Shown piece after piece: positions 1 through 5,218 of a DNA stretch of 6,969 bases (position 1 is its first letter; every line of letters begins with the position of its first letter). The notes beneath the pieces were generated by a model that was given only the letters and a program-made list of their open reading frames with translations, did no database searches and had not been told where the DNA came from. Source of the DNA: Dethiosulfovibrio sp. (GTDB taxonomy: Bacteria > Synergistota > Synergistia > Synergistales > Dethiosulfovibrionaceae); contig JAQUTB010000086.1 in assembly GCA_028709985.1 (NCBI GenBank), positions 1 to 6,969 on the forward strand. The letters run 5' to 3'. Position numbers and translations under genes: made by a program.

Positions 1-454
1 AGAGGCCACCAGGACCATAGTGGACGAGGGACTGTCCAGGGTTGTGGCGCTCTCTATGTACGCGGACAGGAGCTTCGTCTCGGAGATGCTGAAGGCCGGG
101 GCCCTCGCCTTTTTGCTTAAGGACTGTGCGTCCACCGAGCTGGTCGAGGCGGTCCGCAAGGTGATGAGGGGCGAGATGTACCTGGGCCCAAGCATATCCC
201 ACATAGTGGCCAAGCTGTACGTGTCTTCCATAAAATCCCCCGGGGAACAGGAACCACTGACCCCCAGGGAGTTGGAGATACTGGTCCTTCTGGCCGAGGG
301 GAAGACCAACAGGGAGATAGGGGATCAGCTTCACCTGAGCTCCAAGACGGTAGGGACCCACAGACAGCACATCATGCAAAAACTGGGTTTGGACAATCTG
401 GCCGATCTGGTAAAATACGCAATTAGGGAGGGCCTTATCTCGTTCAACAGGTGA
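1..454 (+). CDS. NarL/FixJ (LuxR-type) response regulator, 5' end outside window
   Basis: The frame is open from the first complete codon at base 2 to TGA at 452-454, giving 150 visible residues; the N-terminus with the phosphoacceptor aspartate lies upstream of the window. Visible residues 1 to about 55 match the end of a receiver domain: the beta-4 segment VVALSMY with its conserved Ser, then KAGALAFLLKD, whose Lys is the invariant receiver lysine. After a short linker, about residues 85-147 form a GerE/LuxR helix-turn-helix (LTPRELEILVLLAEGKTNRE, then SSKTVGTHRQHIMQKL). Family knowledge: such proteins are phosphorylated by a histidine kinase and bind DNA as dimers. No kinase is visible here. 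The gene lies 137 bp upstream of a symporter on the same strand, so it could regulate that gene, but its targets cannot be told from sequence. The internal GTG at base 20 is inside the receiver domain and is not the real start. Confidence 0.9.
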   Translation, partial: EATRTIVDEGLSRVVALSMYADRSFVSEMLKAGALAFLLKDCASTELVEAVRKVMRGEMYLGPSISHIVAKLYVSSIKSPGEQEPLTPRELEILVLLAEGKTNREIGDQLHLSSKTVGTHRQHIMQKLGLDNLADLVKYAIREGLISFNR

Positions 455-591
455 ACTTCCCCAAAGCCCTAGAAAACATCAGCCAAAGAGGAAGCCCTAC
501 GTCCCGCTTCACCGATGGTCCCACAGGATGAAACAATATATGATCATTACTGGAAGGTAAAACATCATATTTGTACATGGAGGGACTGCTT
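455..591 (+). promoter_or_regulatory. Intergenic region upstream of the symporter, possible promoter
   Basis: This 137-bp gap between the response regulator and the symporter holds the most AT-rich stretch of the window, about 528-575, including TATATG at 537-542 and CATATT at 566-571, each 4/6 against the sigma-70 -10 consensus. Neither has a convincing -35 element at 16-18 bp. The nearest partial match, TTCACC at 508-513, is 23 bp from the first. No clear Rho-independent terminator is seen behind the response regulator; only a weak 5-bp stem (442-446 with 452-456) spans its stop codon. A promoter for the symporter probably lies here, but I cannot place it. Confidence 0.3.
579..584 (+). promoter_or_regulatory. 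Ribosome binding site fixing the symporter start
   Basis: GGAGGG lies 7 nt ahead of the ATG at 592. It overlaps the earlier in-frame codons TTG 571 and ATG 577, neither of which has a Shine-Dalgarno match at a proper distance. This supports ATG 592 as the start. Confidence 0.8.
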
Positions 592-1815
592 ATGAGCGGA
601 AAAGGAAAGTTGGGACTTCTTCCCAAGCTGATAATCGCCATCATCGCCGGTATCCTTATCGGCAAGTTTGCCCCCGAGATGGTCGTCAGGGCACTGGCCA
701 CCTTCAACGGGCTTTTCGGTAACTTCCTCGGCTTCTGTATACCCCTTATCATAGTGGGCTTCGTGGCCCCAGGGATCGGAGACCTGGGCAAGACCGCAGG
801 GAGGACCCTCGGTCTCACTGTGGCTATCGCCTATGGATCGACTGTCTTGGCCGGAACTCTGGCTTTCTTCGTGGACAGCTCGATTTTCCCACAGATCCTC
901 AAGGTCGGAGCGATGGTCTCGGAGACTGCCACCCACGGCAACCCGGAGGAGGCCCTTTTAGCTCCCTTCTTCGTCGTGGAGATGCCCGCCCTCATGGGAG
1001 TCATGACCGCCCTTCTTATGGCCTTCACCTTGGGCATAGGCATGGCCGTCACAGAGGGCAAGAAGATGAACGAGATTATGCACGAGTTCCAGAACATCAT
1101 AGCCAGGCTGATATCGTCCATCATCATCCCTCTGCTGCCCTTCCACATCTGCGGCATATTCGCTAACATCACCTACGGTGGAGAGGTCCAGACCATCATG
1201 TCGGTGTTTATGAAAGTCTACGTCGTCATAATAGCCCTGCACGTAGCCATGTTGCTGATCCAGTACTTTATAGCCGGATCCTTCGCGGGGGTTAACCCCT
1301 TCAAGGCCATAAAGAACATGCTTCCTGCATACTTCACCGCAATAGGGACCCAGTCCTCTGCCGCCACCATACCGGTTACCCTTGCGCAGACCAAGACCAA
1401 CGGTGTCAGAGAGGATGTCGCTGACTTCGTGGTTCCCCTTTGCGCCACGATCCACCTTTCAGGGAGTACAATAACCCTGGCCAGTTGCTCCATCGCGGTG
1501 ATGATGCTTCACGGCATGGACGTGTCCTTCGCAACCATGTTCCCGTTCATATTGATGCTCGGCATCTGTATGGTGGCAGCCCCTGGAGTCCCAGGGGGAG
1601 CGGTCATGGCAGCACTTGGTGTCCTTGAGTCCATGCTTCACTTCAGCCCGACCATGCTGTCGCTGATGATAGCCCTCTACCTGGCCCAGGACAGCTTCGG
1701 AACCGCCTGCAACGTGACAGGAGACGGAGCAATAGCTATACTTGTCAACAAGCTCACCGGCAAAGACGCCAAGCCCGCATCGACGACGGAACCTGCGATG
1801 GGAGCGGGAGACTAG
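592..1815 (+). CDS. Dicarboxylate/amino acid:cation symporter (DAACS family), probably for a neutral amino acid
   Basis: This 407-residue polytopic inner-membrane protein has the glutamate-transporter fold. Start ATG 592 is chosen for its GGAGGG site. Hydrophobic segments run through the whole length, and the four C-terminal signature elements are in order: re-entrant loop HP1 (IGTQSSAATIPVT, 251-263), TM7 (ATIHLSGSTI, 285-294), HP2 (APGVPGGAV, 330-338) and TM8 (D367-S-F-G-T-A-C-N374-V-T-G-D378). Family knowledge: these proteins move amino acids or dicarboxylates with Na+ or H+. Aligning TM8 by eye to archaeal GltPh puts Gly370 where GltPh has Arg397, which binds the acidic side chain, and Tyr363 at Asp390. 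Asp367, Thr371, Asn374 and Asp378 are kept at the positions of GltPh D394, T398, N401 and D405. Loss of the Arg points to a neutral substrate. With tdh and kbl directly downstream, threonine or serine is the inferred cargo, as in the SstT branch. The usual NMDGT of TM7 is HLSGS here. The 22-bp hairpin after the gene may set its expression apart from tdh-kbl. Confidence 0.88.
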   Translation: MSGKGKLGLLPKLIIAIIAGILIGKFAPEMVVRALATFNGLFGNFLGFCIPLIIVGFVAPGIGDLGKTAGRTLGLTVAIAYGSTVLAGTLAFFVDSSIFPQILKVGAMVSETATHGNPEEALLAPFFVVEMPALMGVMTALLMAFTLGIGMAVTEGKKMNEIMHEFQNIIARLISSIIIPLLPFHICGIFANITYGGEVQTIMSVFMKVYVVIIALHVAMLLIQYFIAGSFAGVNPFKAIKNMLPAYFTAIGTQSSAATIPVTLAQTKTNGVREDVADFVVPLCATIHLSGSTITLASCSIAVMMLHGMDVSFATMFPFILMLGICMVAAPGVPGGAVMAALGVLESMLHFSPTMLSLMIALYLAQDSFGTACNVTGDGAIAILVNKLTGKDAKPASTTEPAMGAGD

Positions 1816-1841
1816 CCTAGACCGTAACGTCAATAACCCTT

Positions 1842-1868
1842 AGGGGAGAGCGCGCTCTCCCCTTATTT
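1842..1868 (+). terminator. Strong palindromic hairpin with short T-rich tail, terminator or attenuator
   Basis: Bases 1842-1863 form a perfect 22-bp palindrome: an 11-nt left arm AGGGGAGAGCG followed directly by its complement, in practice a stem of about 9 bp with a GCGC loop. TTATTT follows at 1863-1868. Position and shape fit a Rho-independent terminator 26 nt past the symporter stop. The U-tract is interrupted by one A. Only 36 nt separate the hairpin from the tdh start, and I see no promoter in that space, so tdh-kbl may depend on readthrough, or the hairpin may protect or process the mRNA. Confidence 0.65.
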
Positions 1869-1883
1869 GCGTGACCCTATCTC

Positions 1884-1892
1884 AAGGAGGAG
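1884..1892 (+). promoter_or_regulatory. Ribosome binding site fixing the tdh start
   Basis: AAGGAGGAG lies 7 nt ahead of ATG 1900, a near-perfect Shine-Dalgarno sequence. It rules out the upstream in-frame TTG at 1867, which overlaps the terminator tail and would add 11 residues before the Rossmann strand. Confidence 0.85.
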
Positions 1893-1899
1893 TACACAT

Positions 1900-2847
1900 A
1901 TGAAGCGTATCGTTGTAACCGGAGGACTGGGACAGATAGGAATGGAGCTTATCCGTAGGCTCAGAAACGAGTACGGTAGCTCTGCGGTGATGGCGACGGA
2001 CCTGAAAAAGGAGGGGTCCGAGAGGCTTGGGGATGGGCCCTTCGACATACTGGACGTCAGAGACGGAACCAGGCTCGCTGAGATAGTCAAGGCCCATAAG
2101 GCCGACACCATACTCCACCTGGCCGGAATCCTGTCCGCAAACGCGGAGAAAAACCCCCAGCTCGGCTGGGAGGTGAACATGAACGGAGTCTACAACGCCC
2201 TCGAGGTCGCCAGGCAGGAGAACTGCTCCTTCTTTTTTCCCAGCTCTATAGCCGCCTTCGGCCCCTCAACCCCTCAGGATAAGACCCCTCAGGACACAAT
2301 CCAGAGGCCAAACACCATATACGGCGTGGCCAAAACCGCCGGAGAGCTCCTCTGCGACTACTACAACCACAAATACGGTCTGGACACCAGAGGAGTCCGC
2401 TTTCCTGGGCTTATCTCCTACGACACACCTCCAGGAGGTGGCACCACCGACTACGCCGTACACATCTACTACGATGCGGTGAAAAAGGGCAGCTACACCA
2501 GCTTTATAGCCCCCGGGACCTATATGGACATGATGTACATGCCCGACGCCCTGGACGGGGTTATAAACCTCATGGAGGCGGACCCCTCCAGGCTGATCCA
2601 CAGGTGCTGCTTCAACATAACAGCCATGCGCTTCGAGCCAAACCAGCTGGCGGCCGCTGTCGAGAAGCACGTGCCAGGGTTCAAACTGGACTTCGACGTT
2701 GACCCAGCAAGACAGGCCATCGCCGAGTCCTGGCCCAACTCCATCGACGACACCGCCGCCAGGGAGGAATGGGACTGGAACCCCAAGTACGACATGGAGG
2801 CCATGACCGTCGATATGCTTGAGAAACTCCGGGCCAAGCTTAGCTAG
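1900..2847 (+). CDS. tdh: L-threonine 3-dehydrogenase, short-chain (SDR / NAD-dependent epimerase) type
   Basis: Cytoplasmic enzyme of 315 residues that oxidises L-threonine with NAD+ to 2-amino-3-ketobutyrate, the first step of threonine breakdown to glycine and acetyl-CoA. An N-terminal Rossmann fold opens with MKRIVVTGGLGQIG; the GxxGxxG loop is residues 8-14. Asp34, at the end of the second strand, fits NAD+ rather than NADP+. The SDR active site is present: Ser115-Ser116 (FFPSSIAAFGPSTP) and the pair Tyr141/Lys145 (IYGVAK). The C-terminal half (about 160-315) is the substrate domain of the extended SDR family. Length and motifs match the bacterial/archaeal/animal SDR-type threonine dehydrogenases, not the zinc-dependent MDR enzyme of E. 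coli. kbl starts 31 bp downstream and encodes the next enzyme, which makes the substrate call much firmer than motifs alone would. Other epimerase-family functions (sugar nucleotide) are the main alternative and are unlikely in this context. Confidence 0.9.
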   Translation: MKRIVVTGGLGQIGMELIRRLRNEYGSSAVMATDLKKEGSERLGDGPFDILDVRDGTRLAEIVKAHKADTILHLAGILSANAEKNPQLGWEVNMNGVYNALEVARQENCSFFFPSSIAAFGPSTPQDKTPQDTIQRPNTIYGVAKTAGELLCDYYNHKYGLDTRGVRFPGLISYDTPPGGGTTDYAVHIYYDAVKKGSYTSFIAPGTYMDMMYMPDALDGVINLMEADPSRLIHRCCFNITAMRFEPNQLAAAVEKHVPGFKLDFDVDPARQAIAESWPNSIDDTAAREEWDWNPKYDMEAMTVDMLEKLRAKLS

Positions 2848-2878
2848 ACCCGTTCTAATCGGAGAGGAGACTTAAACG

Positions 2879-4102
2879 ATGATAGACAGACTGGAAGCGA
2901 CTTTATCGTCGGACCTGGCCGCGCTCAGGGAGTCGGGAAGGGCAAAGGGTAAGGAACTCATAATAGAGAAAGTGTCCAAGCCCGAGGGAGACAGGGGGCC
3001 TAGATATTTCGTCAAAGGCTACGGCGACAAGCCCTTCATCAGGATGAACTCAAACTCATACCTTGGCCTTACCCTCAGGGACGACCTCCGGAAGGCCGAG
3101 GAGGACGGGGCAACCAGCTACGGCGTAGGACCTGGAGCGGTCCGCTTCATAAGCGGCACCTTCCGTCCCCACAGGGATCTCGAGAAGAAGCTGGCTGCGT
3201 TCCACGGCAGGGAGGAGGCCATGGCCTTCAGCTCAGCCTACATGACCGTAAACGGCGTCCTGACCTCGCTTATAACCAAGGACACGGCGGTTATAAGCGA
3301 TGAGCTCAACCACAACTGCATCATAAACGCCATAAAGCTTTCCCGCCCGGTCTCCAAGTCGGTTTACCGCCACAACGACGTGTCCGAGCTTGAGACCAGG
3401 ATACTGGAGGCGAAAGGCGCCAAGAGGCTCATAGTGGTCACAGACGGGATATTCAGCATGAGAGGGGACCACGCTCCCCTTAAGGAGATAGAGGCCACAA
3501 TACGCCGTCACGACCACCTTTTCCCGGAGAACGCCATACTGGTGGTGGACGACTCCCACGGAGTCGGAGCTTTCGGTAACACAGGAAGGGGCACCGAGGA
3601 GTACACAGGGGGAAGGGCGGACATCCTCATTGGAACTCTGGGCAAGGCCTACGGAGTCAACGGAGGGTATGTGGTCTCCTCCAAGTCGGTTGTGACCTAC
3701 CTCAGGGAGCACGCTCCCATGTACATCTACTCCAACCCCATCTCCGCAGGGGAGGCCGCTGCTACATTGAAGGCCCTGGAGATCCTGGACAGCCAGGAGG
3801 GCAGGACCATACTGGAGCACCTGAGGGCCATGACAAGCCGGTTCGAGAACGGGCTGAAGGACCTGGGCTTCGAGGTCATAGAGGGAGAGCACCCGGTTGT
3901 TCCCCTTATGGTCAGGGACACAGACGAGACCTCAAGGCTTGTGTCCTACCTGAGGGAGAACGGCGTCCTGGCCACAGGGCTGAACTACCCCGTGGTCCCC
4001 AAGGGCGACGAGGAAATCCGTTTCCAGGTCGCCGGCGACCACACAGCCTCGGACATCGACTCTGTACTGTCGGTGCTGAGGAGCTACAAGGAAAGCAAGT
4101 AG
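2879..4102 (+). CDS. kbl: Glycine C-acetyltransferase (2-amino-3-ketobutyrate CoA ligase)
   Basis: Cytoplasmic PLP enzyme of 407 residues that cleaves 2-amino-3-ketobutyrate with CoA to glycine and acetyl-CoA. ATG 2879 follows a GGAGAGGAG site by 9 nt. It is a fold-type I alpha-oxoamine synthase: the substrate-side segment MNSNSYLGL (56-64), His145 (DELNHNC) expected to stack on the PLP ring, DDSHGVGAFG (224-233) with Asp224 and His227 contacting the cofactor, and Schiff-base Lys256 in GTLGKAYG. YPVVPKG near the C-terminus is typical of Kbl. E. coli Kbl is 398 residues, so the length is normal; the N-terminus is slightly longer. Relatives with the same fold (BioF, HemA, serine palmitoyltransferase) cannot be excluded by motifs alone, but the position just after tdh settles the role: the unstable ketobutyrate can be passed directly between the two enzymes. 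The last 19 bp overlap the 3' end of convergent citG. Confidence 0.93.
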   Translation: MIDRLEATLSSDLAALRESGRAKGKELIIEKVSKPEGDRGPRYFVKGYGDKPFIRMNSNSYLGLTLRDDLRKAEEDGATSYGVGPGAVRFISGTFRPHRDLEKKLAAFHGREEAMAFSSAYMTVNGVLTSLITKDTAVISDELNHNCIINAIKLSRPVSKSVYRHNDVSELETRILEAKGAKRLIVVTDGIFSMRGDHAPLKEIEATIRRHDHLFPENAILVVDDSHGVGAFGNTGRGTEEYTGGRADILIGTLGKAYGVNGGYVVSSKSVVTYLREHAPMYIYSNPISAGEAAATLKALEILDSQEGRTILEHLRAMTSRFENGLKDLGFEVIEGEHPVVPLMVRDTDETSRLVSYLRENGVLATGLNYPVVPKGDEEIRFQVAGDHTASDIDSVLSVLRSYKESK

Positions 4103-4944
4103 GGCGCTTCCCTCTCCACCAACAGCAGGTAGATGGCCAGAGCTAGCATATCGGCGCTCCCACCTGGGCTGAGCCATCTATCCAGGCAGTAGGACTCCAT
4201 TTTGGAGACAACCTCCCTGCCTGGTGGGCTCCCCGCTCCACCTGCACCTATGGCCTCTTTGGCGAGACTAGCCAAAGAGGCCATTTCCGTCTCCCCTCCC
4301 CGATTGAGGACGTTGGTATCCTGCCCCAGGGCTATCACCGACAGAAGTCCGTCGCAGAGGGAGAAGCTTGAAAGGGGATCTTGACGACCTCTCAGGACGT
4401 TGAGGGCCACCAAGGCGGAGGGGAAGCCGTCCTCCGCCTCCCCTCTGACTCCTCTGACCCCTCGGGAAAGATACAGCCTCTCTCCGGCGGAGCGAGCCTC
4501 GGTTATGGAGCCAAGCTCTCTTCGTACTATCCCGGCCACGAATGAGGCCCCTATATCGGTCAGGGCCTCAGGGGAGAGGACCACGCCGGACCGAAGACCC
4601 CTGGACGTGGCGGCGACCATCAGCCCCATGGAGAAGATGGCCCCCTTGTGGGTGTTGACCCCTCCGGTGGCCCGTCTCATGTCGTTCTCTGCCGCTAATC
4701 CAGCCCTCTTAAGCTCGCCCAGACAGTCCGAGGGAGGCTGCTCGAAAGTATCCCAGCCAATTTGCGCCACCTCGACGAAGAACGGCCTGAGGGCCAGGGC
4801 GCTGGACAAAAAGGAGTCGAAATCCATGTCCCTGTGGGCCCCCTTGGACAGGGAGGTCACCAGGCCGGGCTTGGGATGGGCGGCGGCCTCGTGGATCAGG
4901 GCCCGAACGGCCAGATCGGCTATGGCCTGACGAAACGGCGCCAT
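4084..4944 (-). CDS. citG: Triphosphoribosyl-dephospho-CoA synthase
   Basis: Cytoplasmic enzyme of 286 residues that joins ATP and dephospho-CoA to make 2'-(5''-triphosphoribosyl)-3'-dephospho-CoA, precursor of the citrate lyase prosthetic group carried on CitD. Family motifs appear in order: HPKPGLV (23-29), GAHRDMDFDSFL (35-46), GGVNTHKGAIF (94-104), GVRGEAEDGFPSA (165-177), DTNVLNRGG (209-217) and SPGGSADMLALA (259-270). E. coli CitG is about 292 residues, so this is a stand-alone CitG and not a CitX-CitG fusion. ATG 4944 lies 2 nt after the citD stop; a GTG at 4947 overlaps that stop (TAGTG) and is an alternative. No good Shine-Dalgarno precedes either, so translation is probably coupled to citD. 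GTG 5004 would put 20 extra residues inside citD and is unlikely. Last gene of the operon; its 3' end overlaps kbl. MdcB and CitG-like proteins of malonate decarboxylase are related, but citC and citD next door favour citrate lyase. Confidence 0.92.
   Translation of the reverse strand: MAPFRQAIADLAVRALIHEAAAHPKPGLVTSLSKGAHRDMDFDSFLSSALALRPFFVEVAQIGWDTFEQPPSDCLGELKRAGLAAENDMRRATGGVNTHKGAIFSMGLMVAATSRGLRSGVVLSPEALTDIGASFVAGIVRRELGSITEARSAGERLYLSRGVRGVRGEAEDGFPSALVALNVLRGRQDPLSSFSLCDGLLSVIALGQDTNVLNRGGETEMASLASLAKEAIGAGGAGSPPGREVVSKMESYCLDRWLSPGGSADMLALAIYLLLVEREAPYLLSL
4250..4284. repeat. Perfect 14-bp inverted repeat inside the citG 3' region
   Basis: ATGGCCTCTTTGGC at 4250-4263 pairs exactly with GCCAAAGAGGCCAT at 4271-4284 around a 7-nt loop. 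On the citG strand it encodes MASLASLAKEAI, residues 221-232, just after the DTNVLNRGG motif. Read on the plus strand the stem is followed by TTTCC, a short U-tract; on the minus strand no T-run follows. It lies 148 bp past the kbl stop, so it could act on transcripts reading through from kbl. A role is inferred only; the repeat itself is directly visible. Confidence 0.6.
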
Positions 4945-4946
4945 CA

Positions 4947-5213
4947 CTACAGGGTGAGCCCCGCCCTGTCCAGTGCTGTCTCCACCCTTGCCCTCAAGGT
5001 ACACTCTAAAGCTCCCCTGTCCTGGACCGTCAACACCCCTTTAGATACTCCTCTGTTGGAGGTTATCTCCTCCAGGACCGACCTTATGAGCCTTCCCCTC
5101 TGTTTTACGACTATGCTCTCGACCACTATCTCCAGGTCCGAATCGGACGGGGAGTAGCTCACCATGACATCGCTGGACTCCAAAGTCCCAGCTACCGACG
5201 TTTTAACGTCCAT
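4947..5213 (-). CDS. citD: Citrate lyase acyl carrier protein (gamma subunit)
   Basis: Small cytoplasmic protein of 88 residues, the acyl carrier of citrate lyase. Its prosthetic group is acetylated by CitC and then carries the citryl/acetyl group between the alpha and beta subunits. The N-terminal motif SVAGTLESSDVMV (6-18) contains the attachment serine: by alignment with Klebsiella CitD (Ser14 in GTLESSD) it is Ser13 here. The C-terminal LTVQDRGALECTLRARVETAL matches the conserved DxGALxCxLRAR block of the family. Two starts are possible. ATG 5219 overlaps the citC stop (TGATG), but ATG 5213 has AAAGGAG 8 nt upstream, so I chose the latter; the difference is two residues. CitD proteins are usually 95-100 residues, so this one is a little short at the C-terminus. 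Unusually, citE and citF do not follow; citG does. Confidence 0.93.
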   Translation of the reverse strand: MDVKTSVAGTLESSDVMVSYSPSDSDLEIVVESIVVKQRGRLIRSVLEEITSNRGVSKGVLTVQDRGALECTLRARVETALDRAGLTL

Positions 5214-5218
5214 ATACA

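Noticed and set aside
540..547. ATGATCAT palindrome in the gap before the symporter
   Set aside because: Eight bp of symmetry without extension is expected by chance and fits no operator I can name.
528..560. Ten-codon ATG...TAA frame in the leader of the symporter, possible leader peptide
   Set aside because: No ribosome site at a workable distance, no run of regulatory codons such as Thr, and no attenuator hairpin between it and the symporter.
571..591. Upstream TTG/ATG starts for the symporter
   Set aside because: They overlap the GGAGGG site that serves ATG 592 and have no ribosome site of their own.
3233..3892. 219-residue open frame on the minus strand inside kbl
   Set aside because: It lies wholly under kbl, whose motifs are complete. 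The shadow product has no recognisable domain and is typical of antisense frames in GC-rich genes.
2879..4102. Possible BioF or other alpha-oxoamine synthase instead of Kbl
   Set aside because: Shared fold motifs fit both, but the YPVVPKG end motif and the immediate tdh neighbour favour Kbl; no other biotin gene is present.
4413..4439. 9-bp inverted repeat (AGGCGGAGG / CCTCCGCCT) inside citG
   Set aside because: Short, GC-rich, and located in the conserved GEAxxGFPSA coding block, so explained by protein sequence; no T-run follows on either strand.
4400..5157. Plus-strand open frames of 176 and 131 residues across citG and citD
   Set aside because: Shadows of citG/citD, which carry diagnostic motifs; no ribosome site or homology supports the opposite strand.
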